This document shows, piece by piece, positions 11,101 to 20,200 of a stretch of 64,000 nt of DNA. Both the position numbers and the translations under genes were made by a program. Source of the stretch: Parietichytrium sp. I65-24A (lineage: Eukaryota > Sar > Bigyra > Thraustochytrida > Thraustochytriidae); NCBI GenBank assembly GCA_012862575.1, contig BLSF01000002.1, positions 372,001-436,000 of the forward strand. The letters are read 5' to 3'. Under the pieces are notes generated by a model, which searched no databases, was not told the origin of the DNA, and saw only the letters and a list, made by a program, of their open reading frames with translations. Position 1 is the stretch's first letter. Each line of letters begins with the position of its first letter.

Positions 11101-14100
11101 ACCGCCTCTTGAATCTCGTACGGCCCGGCAGCAGCCGAACCATTGCTCAGGATTGCCAAGTAGTCGTACGTTGACTGCGTGACGAGAAACAACTCGGGAG
11201 GTCCCTCTTTCTGTGCACACGGCCGTAAGCTTGCGTCGCTTTTAAAGTAACACTCATGAGCATTTCGATCCTGCATTTTCCTGGGCTCCACAGCAACGCA
11301 GCCGAAGAGGGATGCGCAACGTTCCAAGCAAGTGCTGAAGGATGAACTACCAACCTCAGAGACGAGAGGTGTGACCGGCATATCTTCCGCAGTTGGGCAG
11401 AGCCCAGAGTTCAAGTCGATATCTCGCAAGTACTCTCTTCGGGGAAACTCAAGCAGGCCAGCACTCTTTGCAACATATAGAGAGTACTCCTGGGGGTTGG
11501 GGTCGAAAAATGTTGGGCGACATTTAGTCTCGAAACGCATCTCCATGAATGCGAGCAAATCAAGTGTGTGGCAATCTCTAGAGACCGTGTTAAATTCAAA
11601 GCCGAGGCAGTTCTCTCCAAGAGCTTCACATAAAATTCCGCATGACGTTGCTGTCGCATTTGCAAATCCGTTGTTGAAGCTGCTCTGCGGTTTGCACGTA
11701 GAACTGATGAACACGTAAGTGTCACTTTGTGCGACCACGTCCGCTTTACCTTTGCCTGCGCATGTATCGGGGAGCGTCTCACTCTTTGTCACGATCTCTA
11801 CGACCCCTCCAAGCAGACAAGAGTGGGATGCTGCATCATACTCTGCGGCGCGGCACAATGGCGAGTAGTAGCGGCACCAAACCCTACATTCACGGAAGCT
11901 GGGGACGTCGGTCAACTCGAGCACAAGACTGTCTTCCAGCAGGCACAAACTTTGCTCGACTCTTACTTCGTCCGTTCGGACCTTGTAAGGCTGGAGCTCG
12001 ACGTTCTCAGTTTGAAACACAACTGCCTTGATCAGGTCAAACTGCATGACATGCTCGTCCTCCAGAATTGGAGTGCACTTTCTCAGGTCGATCTCCTTGT
12101 ACAGCTGGCACATGGAGAGGACTTCACTGGTGTTTGTTGGAACAAATTCCCACCAGAAACCTTTGCATTCATCGTCCTCGTCACAAGAAATCATACATTC
12201 TACGGGCTTAGCCTCTGGAAATGCCGCACGCAGGTTTGTCACTTCTTCACAGCTCGTGTACGACGCATAGATCTTGCGTACGTCACGCAAGGTCCTTTTC
12301 CCCACCCCGTCAACGAGACCTGACCTAGCAGACAGTTTACGCAGCTGCCTTCGACCATCTGAGTCAAAGAGGCGACGTCTGGCTTCTTGAGTAAAGTCCA
12401 GAGAAATATCGGAGATGTCGACGCGCTTCGCTCCCGAAATCTGGGTTCCAGCGGCGTCGTTTAAGTAGAGCTTTGCTTTATCCAGGTACACATTGCAATC
12501 TGAGCAACCTTCGATGGTGGCAGCAGTCTGGCCTTCCTGAGAGGCAAGTTGACTACTTAGCGCATGTAGTTTCGCGCCACCTATTAGCTTGACAGACTGC
12601 CGTTGTGACTGAAGTTGAGACCTCACGGGCACAAAACTTCCGTTCGAGCCGTACACATGCGCGATTTTTCCCATCTCCACGGTGTTGGCAAAGTATGGTT
12701 CATTGTGCAGTCTCAAATCACTCACAGCAAGTTCGCCATACACCTCGAATAGAGACCCTCTAGTTCCAGCATCGATGGACATCTCTACCTTGAAAACCTC
12801 CGCTCTCCCACTCGACGTAGGGTCTGTCTCTTCTACGCTCTGAATCGTTACCATGACCCCTTCAGGGATTGTCAGAGGACGCTGGGAGGTAATATTGGCT
12901 GTCAGAGAAATGATACCAGACGGGCAAGACTTCACCTGGGCTTCAAGCTCCTGGAAACTGCCAGCATAGCATCTCTTGGGTGCTTGTTTCACACAGCACG
13001 AGCTTGTCGAATTGCCCCATCCGAAGGTTGGGCACACTCCTACGGCACATTGCAAGCCCGAGGCACAGTCGCTATCTTTGACACACTCGCCGTCTCCTTC
13101 TCCACACGGATTGCCTTCGCTGCAAATGCACCCAGCAGCTGAAGAGCAGCGCCGCCTCTCGACGTCTTCTGAGCGCACTGTTTTCGTACAATGTGCCGAG
13201 CCAACATTCGCAAGACTCGTGTCTGGCGCAAGACATAGTCCAAGCATTGGAAAGTGAAGCATGCCGTTTTTGTGCGAGATTATCTGGGCGCTGCCTTGAG
13301 AAACACATGGCAACATACGTAGAGCGCCTGAAGAGGCGTCCAAGCAGCTGCCGGCGGCTTGGAGCCGCCCATTTGCGAATGTCCACGCTTGATGTGACGA
13401 GGTGTTATCACAAGTGCTCGCACTAACTTTGCCGGAACCATCTGTTGCCCGCGTCAGGCACTCCGATCCGCACCCTACTTTCACGAGCGCTGCAGCTGTT
13501 CTGATGGTAAACTGCTGAGCGCTGTCAGGGGATTGGCAAAACCCGTAAAACCGGATCTCGTTTTTTTCGGTGACAAACACGCATTTCCCATTCGCAGCAC
13601 CAATTCTTCCATGCTGATTGATCCAAACTTGCTCATCAGAACTCTTCCCTGGCTTGGAGCAGGTTGCGAGCTTTGGTCGTGAACCGTCCCTCGCGTGAAT
13701 ACATGTTTCAACGTCAGATCTGAGCTGACCATCTTGAAAGATCCAGCTTTGAGCAGTTTCGCAAGAATCCAAACGAAGAGGGGAACCATCCCCTTCATGA
13801 GCCAGGCACAACCCGCTCTCGCTGTGCTCAATTTTGACATACGCTCTGGCCGAAAGCGAAAACCTGCTATTGAGCAGTGCCTCGCTTTCACAGTCGTCCG
13901 AGCCCTCTTCGCTTTCAACGACAAGATTGAGTTGAGTCTCCAAATCGTCAACATGCAGGCACACCTTTGGGACGGTCTCGGTCACAAGTTCGCCGAGCTC
14001 GGACATGCTCAGAGGAAGATCGCAGACATCGAGCAGCCTGGGGGTTCCGCTAGAAAGCTCGATGCACTTGAGCTCACTGGAGAGTACATTGCTGGTTGCA

Positions 14101-14531
14101 TCGAGCAGCCACTGCTGTTCTGCGAGTATGGAGTCACATCGAGACAAATGAATGCTCTCATCGTCCATGCTGCGGGTCAGGCAGGTTCCAAGCTTTTCGC
14201 TCTGAATCTGGACGAAAACAAAATCTCCAGCATCGGAGATAGTCTGGGCCTTTCCGCTGATCTTCTCAGCATCGCATTGGTCCTCAGGGGTATCATCGTC
14301 TCCAGACCCTGCGCCCGAGGAGGACAAACCCACCGCAAGACCGACGGTAACCCCGGAAACAATCAAAATTATCGCGCATACCAGCAACAACTTTCTTTTC
14401 CAGAGGAGGCTTTGCTTGCTTCCATCTGCAAAGTCATCCTCGATACCGGGGCGATGGTCTTCGACTGTGCTCGACACGCTCTTGGCGAATTCATCATACG
14501 AATCTCCCGATACATTTGCTTGTTTTTTCAT
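5184..14531 (-). CDS. giant ricin-lectin/PAN type II membrane protein with C-terminal ADP-ribosyltransferase domain
   Basis: Single-exon frame of 3115 aa from the ATG at 14531; a GTG eleven codons upstream was rejected. One membrane anchor lies at about 48-70 after a short cytosolic tail. Then come ricin-B-like repeats (about 85-445) with four Q-x-W-like motifs, a Cys-rich insert, a beta-helix-like stretch (about 520-740) and about fourteen PAN/Apple-like Cys modules (754-1920). A helical block with hydrophobic segments follows (about 1990-2130), then a dibasic RRKR-S furin-like site at 2401-2405. The last 200 residues match the arginine-type ART (ARTC) pattern: R2971 in GCFRGRPL, S3004-S3005 in GFSSCT, and E3060-D3061-E3062 in FEDEYLILP followed by FRVISV. 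Such domains move ADP-ribose from NAD to protein arginines. The topology puts the domain outside the cell or in the secretory lumen. It is divergent from the PAN/RCC1 gene at 17233. Gene name and substrate are unknown. Confidence 0.85.
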   Translation of the reverse strand: MKKQANVSGDSYDEFAKSVSSTVEDHRPGIEDDFADGSKQSLLWKRKLLLVCAIILIVSGVTVGLAVGLSSSGAGSGDDDTPEDQCDAEKISGKAQTISDAGDFVFVQIQSEKLGTCLTRSMDDESIHLSRCDSILAEQQWLLDATSNVLSSELKCIELSSGTPRLLDVCDLPLSMSELGELVTETVPKVCLHVDDLETQLNLVVESEEGSDDCESEALLNSRFSLSARAYVKIEHSESGLCLAHEGDGSPLRLDSCETAQSWIFQDGQLRSDVETCIHARDGSRPKLATCSKPGKSSDEQVWINQHGRIGAANGKCVFVTEKNEIRFYGFCQSPDSAQQFTIRTAAALVKVGCGSECLTRATDGSGKVSASTCDNTSSHQAWTFANGRLQAAGSCLDASSGALRMLPCVSQGSAQIISHKNGMLHFPMLGLCLAPDTSLANVGSAHCTKTVRSEDVERRRCSSAAGCICSEGNPCGEGDGECVKDSDCASGLQCAVGVCPTFGWGNSTSSCCVKQAPKRCYAGSFQELEAQVKSCPSGIISLTANITSQRPLTIPEGVMVTIQSVEETDPTSSGRAEVFKVEMSIDAGTRGSLFEVYGELAVSDLRLHNEPYFANTVEMGKIAHVYGSNGSFVPVRSQLQSQRQSVKLIGGAKLHALSSQLASQEGQTAATIEGCSDCNVYLDKAKLYLNDAAGTQISGAKRVDISDISLDFTQEARRRLFDSDGRRQLRKLSARSGLVDGVGKRTLRDVRKIYASYTSCEEVTNLRAAFPEAKPVECMISCDEDDECKGFWWEFVPTNTSEVLSMCQLYKEIDLRKCTPILEDEHVMQFDLIKAVVFQTENVELQPYKVRTDEVRVEQSLCLLEDSLVLELTDVPSFRECRVWCRYYSPLCRAAEYDAASHSCLLGGVVEIVTKSETLPDTCAGKGKADVVAQSDTYVFISSTCKPQSSFNNGFANATATSCGILCEALGENCLGFEFNTVSRDCHTLDLLAFMEMRFETKCRPTFFDPNPQEYSLYVAKSAGLLEFPRREYLRDIDLNSGLCPTAEDMPVTPLVSEVGSSSFSTCLERCASLFGCVAVEPRKMQDRNAHECYFKSDASLRPCAQKEGPPELFLVTQSTYDYLAILSNGSAAAGPYEIQEAVMESSMSFEGCRYMCYLDDGCDRFVYDSHASICIAQAPSGALLDSYIGTYQVSEGQILYEKTVSVFNENAKQYVAFQGQVYPHGAMQVMLDDATGKEEHCSLYCSLNVNCRLWNFDSSISACNMYAGANFEASAADKTVHHSTLQFRFASEELVQREYFNKTGRAVAVGAPMTDGLRLGVAVSAADCMTICEMLRGCAAFTFSGSSCSFYAEYVDQIHNPKESPAIYVGESSFEFEPLPDGLCAEGVEITPSLQYLSLEACKKACEDLTIGERCEIVEYDFVSSTCQMFRGRALQSSNCALSPSASAYISVTSLRDDADSHLHIPGACPASEDGIIDTKEDISLQMCQRSCEITDSCFAVTYDQMSRSCTLLDSASYTTAADIACEGRLYIKFVADKFTLMSGYCHSGAVLLRLQGVNTLMCSVVCDGLHACRAFYEEGSECVLLDSSWGEKRKTCPGYYVEHSELYFTSDETSCGQNPLPSEMQRGIGYMFSLDECKAMCNAHGQACHGFNYDRRTMRCNLQGPLAEAQCSGVEGSCACDTESTVLQVSYRHSAAEEFMYKYLEQRACHGASAAKLVTTEVRGSIAHCKRVCSLSSDCYTVSVNDGLCTFGGSDYEASASCSGVYLKRPIEQYGMLINILAQDSEKQLRFQDKTQNECRALCDSRRDCVDVMEDCSPEPGDRQACWLSSSRRFSESGPDEDCQKENGVDVAVHKVRFFFSSSTSSICRSRVDSTFPAVALSRDDCAEACVENEYCAGFEYSATPFLSQGECTGFNSSSVDKLYSSEDCPDFINTGSFFPRAEGKLETLSLMEYTARVWLRDPNAKVGKQLYKTTERLRRTLDQTLSSAEAPLVAMGAALQTLSLVSGNLLLLIDALAIAPASLLALETALKLAGKFLSAIPWVGKVLSTGADFVRTVVFKPTRKATESTLESLRFNKLGKLSSLETVASKMEGILQAISVVLLPLSPVLALATITLIACHKCAYEADRMDVVASLELMMEEISKAEEEIIAAFQRLAQILSSSLYIPLNPLSKLLGHLNTVMFGPLDELLDVLRSLEWLAELASFEIVIPKISFTLFGAEIVLFPGITITMEDIADFLSPMGWLLDWLPLDALFEGIFPEITLVDLGLDLNLFAFLDHVQLDFSNIYSEIFDILTFPMRKLTELKETLMELVPDDFVPCELGDEISDLLLGTNDQDDDDDFVEESTSGARLLQSSTTGTFQAKTFRSDLVRHLTVKLLQPKHQAAKENGSASGASNRRKRSMAREKNNVLGPPRPVWSNLKTYSVDQNSDALWYKVSTNLEVSPAPNDRAYVEMHVSFLDKAGTKQTGPKCYLGVSKNGRTKPLVKVSAKTRQSFFSMIQDGVHSSKIYDLEFQPGGDPWAGSVTDLQLHAEVVKKLPSGLSTTCQECPIGSKCLRESARRSLMHAHARRLAAYELAVSEKIGPPQTTIITSKMEYSANLVKGTDPFPLCHVTDEEGFLLWVNLFFASERDKKSTQRLKKLCGAKTVSEGDLRDLKYNALQEGTCSDVTLSSSLSVKCSADLSWDMFELPQVQGSKKKTSSFARYIFGPKLWIKQFKAVVNSNVVKSNGDHLKRAIETELVELGIKDTMAKVMRICESVNEGVNMQKFANDIIPLCVRKRSSDTFAIGLGDNVLRGGAQATVHQSLEDVSDTTSGAHLRGDAKRIDFGFRSDVLRELPAAFSDEEKTKILTERNMYVPIGSSSAAGEAGAYKPGPQGYESWNSNEYALYLYTLKRVSGIIRNEYTLYKTVSDHFWNKRAQELVPFVGYLKRLKDVVEERSVIRSAKIALPPHFGYHPNGLLRKGCFRGRPLSNSTVYTHQYNVYDGHQKANELLTLKGFSSCTGTMRIAVDYATGAHAGSTTETILEAYAEMVFVSIPDDKKTAAYVRKYSAAPFEDEYLILPWSRFRVISVNKMEDNFGIRHVIALVLEYVETADFLTTLQATPATLPPS

Positions 14532-17232
14532 CTTGCTTGGCCTTGCAGTACGCTCGCTCTGCACCGCGTTCAGCTGGACAAGTTTGCAGACTGCTTGTAG
14601 AGATAGTCAACGCGCTGATCTGCTTGAATGGCTCGAACGCCTGGTAGGATTTGATTGTCTCTGCGAAGTCTGTGGCCGTTCTGTACTTGGGGGATCTTGG
14701 TTTTCGGAAGGATAAGGCTATCTCCAGACTGTGAAAATCTTCTGAAGCCAAGCAGCAGGAAGAGCACCTCGATTGAGTGGAGTTTGAAAGGGATGAGGAA
14801 GCCCTTTATAAGTTCTGGTGGAAGGCAGATCGTCATGTCGCATCTATCGTTTCTCCCGCCCCAAAGCTTACTGTGAGTCGTAGGATGCTACTAGCACCGT
14901 AGTGCCTTCGAGTGACCCCTACCTTACCTCATGTTGGTGTGCAGTCGTTCGTTGTCCAGATTCTCCAGTGAAAGGAAAAAGGATGCCGCCACTTGTCCAT
15001 TCGGTTGTGAGGCAAAAGACGATCTCTCTCGTCCATTTTCAGCTTACATGAATGATCTGGTGTTAATGTCGCCACATTCGCGGAGAGCTCTGATGATTCA
15101 CGGATGAAATCCCCACTGCGAAATGGAAAGACACGTGCAGTCCTAGAGAGTAGAAGTTAAGAGTAGGCCAATAACACTAGTCGTTTGAGCAAATTGCTCT
15201 TCGTCGCGCGCACCGGAAACTAACAGCAACAGGAATCTGCACTTGTCACGTGCCATGGTCAAGGAGATTCAGCTGAGCGGTCAAGATGACATGTGTGCGA
15301 TGTGTAATTTGCAGACTGACAATTAAAATGTGGCTTGCACTTGGATCTCAAATAAATCTGCGAGTCCGAGTCGATGGTAACCCCAACGCATCCCTTCATT
15401 ACCTACCATCATTCACTTCCATGGTACTGTCACCAGTACCAGTACCGCGTCATACACCTTCCTAGCTCAGTGACGTGGGGCTGTGCCGTACTGCCTGAGA
15501 GTACTAATACATTGACGTAGGATACTGGGGTATTGACTGTGAGTGCCAGCATCAAAAACATTCAAAAATCTTCCTCTTAACTTACTGGAAGCCGAAATAC
15601 CGTATGTACATACTAGGTGGTTCTCAGTAATGGCATCCTAAAGTAAGCCATGTACTAAAAGTGTGTCTATATATGTGGGTTTCTTTCGTCGCACACAAAT
15701 CAGCAAATCCAAGATCAGAACGGATTTTGAATCGCAAGATTATTCCTCATCAAAGCCGAGCGAGGTCAAGTTGAGCGTAGTAGTACCAAAAATTGGCCAT
15801 GCGCTTGGCCGGGGCTTAAAAGATATTTCAAGCGGTTTAGAATAGAAGCATCATGACAAACCCATAATCGAGTTTTGGAACCACCCGAATCAAGCTCACG
15901 TCAATTCGGCGCGATCTTGGTACTGGCACATTAGTATCCGCATCCCAGCGCATTCCAGTTTGAGAAGATATTAAGACGATTGCTCACAACACGTGAAAAA
16001 TATATGTGCAATACTGTGACATGAAGGAGGCTTAAAATCTAAGTTCGGCTCCACGCCAGCAAGCCGTGCATTCAATTGCGATCATCAGTGAGTAAGCATA
16101 CTTTCTCAAACTAGGCTCCACCCAATGACCAAAAGATTTATATTTTCCACTTCAATCTACTATTTGTGCTTTAATCTCAGCAAATTACCATTGACAGCAA
16201 GCAGAAATTGCTTACCTCCGAAGTGAACAAAAATCCAGAGGTAAGGAGAAATAGAGTAGCAAAAGAAGGGTGCCTGGCATTTCCGGCTTGTGATTGCTCA
16301 CAACACGTGAAAAATGTATGTGCAATACTGTGACGTGAAGGAGGTTCAAAATCTAAGTTCGGCTCCACGCCAGCAAGCCGTGCATTCAATTGCGATCATC
16401 AGTGAGTAAGAATACTTTCTCAAACTAGGCTCCACCCAATGACCCAAAGATTTATATTTTCCGCTTCAATCTCCTAGTTGTGCTTTAATCTCAGCAGATC
16501 ACCATTGACAGCAAGCAGAAATTGATTACCTCCGAAGTGAACAAAAATCTCTGGAAATAGAATAGCAAAAGAAGGGGGCCTGGCATTTCCGGCTTGTGCT
16601 TTTCTCATTTCCAACTCTTGTAACAGGGTTTGCTGGCTTTCAAAGCGGGTAGGCACATTGTATAATACGGAGGTCTGGTGGCTTTCTACGGGGCTTGAAG
16701 TGAGTCATGCAACGAAGTCAGCAGTGTGCGATTCACAAGCGTCTATTTTTGCAAATCTTCATTCAAAGGCAGAAGAACTTCAACAGGGGACGGTGACGAA
16801 TCATTTGCTGAGTCCTCTTCAGGAAATTCTCGGCCAGTTCAGAAATTAGCACCGGGGCTAGCTCTCCGTTACTGGATCCAGTGCCGCTCTGTTAACGAGG
16901 AAGCTGTTCACAGGTATCACAGGTTGTCAAAGCCAAGTCTTCCATCCACTAATTCTGCAATCTCTCGACAAATTTATACGGAACCTCTAGAGCTAGCCAG
17001 AGTCTGACTGCATTTGGAAAAGTACGCGTGCACTAACTTTCAGTGTCAACTTTGCGACTACAAACTTGCTTAACAATTCCTTAGATTTATGCTGGAGACC
17101 CAACCATCGTTGCCAGACCCGAATCAAACTTCCACAAGCTTTGATCGCTTCAAACGATACTGAATTCGAGCTCGTCAAAATCATCAAACGCAAAGGTATC
17201 GGTTGCTTGGAGTTTGCTGAAAGTTGCTCGAA
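14532..17232. other. divergent intergenic region of two giant surface-protein genes
   Basis: This 2.7-kb spacer separates head-to-head genes and must hold both promoters. No open frame in it is convincing. Short frames at about 16177-16389 and 16474-16656 on the minus strand are two readings of the same tandem duplication. The only clear structure is the 314-bp direct repeat at 15978-16598. Confidence 0.7.
15978..16598. repeat. tandem direct duplication, unit about 314 bp
   Basis: Unit 1 starts at 15978 (GATTGCTCACAACACGTG) and unit 2 at 16292 with the same words. The offset is 314 at three internal anchors: 15978/16292, 16041/16355 and 16201/16515. It falls to 306 at the end (16285/16591) because of an 8-bp gap. 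The copies differ by scattered substitutions, so the duplication is recent but not brand new. It lies about 0.6 to 1.3 kb upstream of the gene at 17233. Confidence 0.9.
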
Positions 17233-20200
17233 ATGAGTCGCCAGACCAGGGTCACCTGGTTTCTTTGGAGTTTCCTTGCCGTCTTGCAGGTTCTCGCTCG
17301 GGCAGCAACATTTCTGCCGTACCCACCAAATCTCTCAACCTTGGCAAGCACTCTGAAATCCTACGAAGCTGGCCTGAAGACGAAAGCAGACTGCGAGGCT
17401 TTGTGTCAAACGAATGACCAATGCTTCGGGTATCTCCTTACTGGAGGATGGTGCAGATCTCTCTTTGATGTTTCCTTTTTGGAGGTAAAGGGACTGCGGC
17501 ATCAAGGTTCTCTGAACGGATTGCATCGAGTAAACGAAGCGGAAGTCTCTCGTGTATTTCGCAAGGTTCAAGACCCTTCGTACAAGATGCTCGAAAAGGA
17601 AGGAATTTTTGACTGCGAGGCGAACCCGTGCGCAAAGGACAGCGTTAGAAATTCTTGTACATTGTATGGAGAATGTGTCTGTGAAGATGGCTATTTTGGA
17701 CCCGATTGCTCGCAGTACAAGAACTCGTGCGAGGTGATTGCGAAGACGTTTGCAGTGAACGACGATTGTCCGTGCGGGACCAAAAAGGTCCTTCGCTTTG
17801 AAGATGTCGACAATGGAATCTACGTCTCTACTTGTGAACAGTTGAGCACAAAGGCTGTGCTAGACATATTGGAGCCGATCTCTGAATGTGCACTGGGCTA
17901 CACCAAAACAAGCAAGTTGAAAGCAAGCGGCACCGAGACCTACCGAAGCTTTGGGGTAGGGACTAGGTGCGAGGTGCCTTCTGATCAAAACTCAAATGAT
18001 ATACGCCATGCAGACTCAAGGGATGAATGTCTGAGGTTCGCTAAAGATTCTAGCACGGCGACGGCGTTCGAGTTCGATACAGCTGGGCAAAACAATGACA
18101 ACGACGTCAATTGCAAAATCTTTAACACCATCTCAGGTGTGTCATATGATTCCGATACCAGTGTTTCGTGCTCTGTAAAAGGGTTCCGTGAGCAGGTTGA
18201 CGGCGTTCCGGTAGAGATCATTCCTCATGAGCGTGCTCTGGAGTTCATTACAAATGCTTCGCATTGCCATGTTTCGCCAAACGTCGGGTTCGCGTTAAAC
18301 AACTCGATTGCCGCAGCTGCCCGCGGGTCAATTCTGGAAAAGCTTGTCGGAAGCGTGGGGTACAAGACAAGCAGTGACATCTTGATGTTGCAAGACCGGC
18401 GCCTCGAGGACCATATGCTCATTATGAGCGATTTCCTGAACCGGGTTCTGGATGAAGAAGGTTCATATTTCTGCAACATTCCCTGCCCGTGCTCGCACTA
18501 TCCGCTACACAAGGACGATACCAGCTGCTCTGGGAGGTACAAAACCTTCCGATCGTCTCTCGAGCATGCAAGAGCCTCGATGAACTGCATATACCGAGAT
18601 GACTGGAATTTTTCCGAGTGGCCCAACGTTCTTTTTCTCAGCAACGCAATGACCTGTGCATTTTGGAATGGTGCAAAAGACGGCTACTATGACTCCGTGA
18701 TGCAGGAAATTAGGTCAAGAGCTTTGGAAGCTGCAGAGAAAACTATGGACCCTGATCAGATATATGTCCTGAAAACATTGCTGTACGAGGAACTTGGAGA
18801 GTGGACGTCCTCCCTGGACCGCACTCCGGCTTCGAGAGCCGAGTTTAGCTCCGCCGGCTACACTGCTCTGAAAAACGCTTTCTCACGTGTTCAAACTAGT
18901 GCTGCAGAACTTCTCCAGACACCGGCTGCAGATTTATTTGATGGAACCTCTTTGAGCAGCGCTGTTCGGACTCAATTGCAGGACTTTGACTCATCCACAC
19001 GGTTTGTACTTTCGCAATTAACTTCACAGTCACATCGCGAATTAATTACCGAAGATGACATAAGGGAGCAGCTTCTAGCTTTCGACAAGGAACTCGCATC
19101 CGCCGTGAATGAGCTCGAAAAAATTCGTACGCCCTTTCAGGAGGAGTTGGCTTCTTTCATCGAGAAGTACCCGGGACCCTCGCCCAAGTTTGACAGGGAA
19201 GTCAGGCGAGCGCTTGCAGCGCTTGGAGTGGTGCAATTGTTCTCGAAAGCGCTAGTGAAAGTTGTAGAGACTATCTCTCTGACACATGGCTCCAAGTCCC
19301 TAACTCTACTCACTACGTGGACAAGCACTTCGTCACATCCGTCTGAAACCGATTTGGAAGAAGCAATTACTATGTTCGGAGTGTTGGCTCTGAGCGACTC
19401 CGCTTTTGAGCAGGTGTCGCTCGCCCTCAAGGAGTTTCGCTCTGCATGGCTCGCTTTGAATGCCATGAACGACGGTAGTGTCTTAGATCTGGAAGGAACT
19501 TCATTCGGAACGTTCAAAAACCTTCTATGGAGAGCGCTTTCTGCGGCATCCAGAAACGCATTGGGTTTAGCGACACTTTCGGGAGCGAAGTTGGGGAGTC
19601 GAGTGATCGTGAAACCGTCGTTTGATTTGGACCCATCAATTCCAGGGATATTGAGCGCTGCCCACCTTGCGAGTGCCGAACTCCTGGGGAGTGTTGCCCC
19701 CCTTTGTGCGACTTGGAATCTTGCCTCATCAACCGCTCGACGCCAAAACATTTCCGAGCGCCTGCTGGAGCGCTTAGGATCAGACAATGATTCAACTCGC
19801 ACATTTCGCGAGACCTTGCAAGGCAAACCAAGCGAAGGGGTCACAAGTTGCGAGGCATATCATGCACAGCTTGAAAATGTCTTTTTCGCGGCACAAGATT
19901 GTTTTCGTGAAGTGAACACTCTCTCGGTCAAGGTGTACGAAGATTTAAGAGATGAACACGCTGTTGGTTTGTTGGACTCGGAGAGCATGGCCAGCTTGAT
20001 CGAGTCGAATTCCGCGTATCGAGCAAAGAGCAATTTGGAAATCCTGGTTCGACAGAGACAAACTCAGGTTCTTCGCCCCTGGAGCAAGAGTTTGGAAATG
20101 TTTTGCGAGGTATACAGCTTTTTTGCGTCCACAGCTTATTCTTCGCTTACTCTGGACGCTGGATTTATGCTTCCGACAAGCACTTGCAAGCTGGAGAGCG

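Noticed and set aside
13695-14600. 301-codon open frame on the plus strand
   Set aside because: It is antisense to the N-terminal lectin region of the giant gene, which has clear domain evidence.
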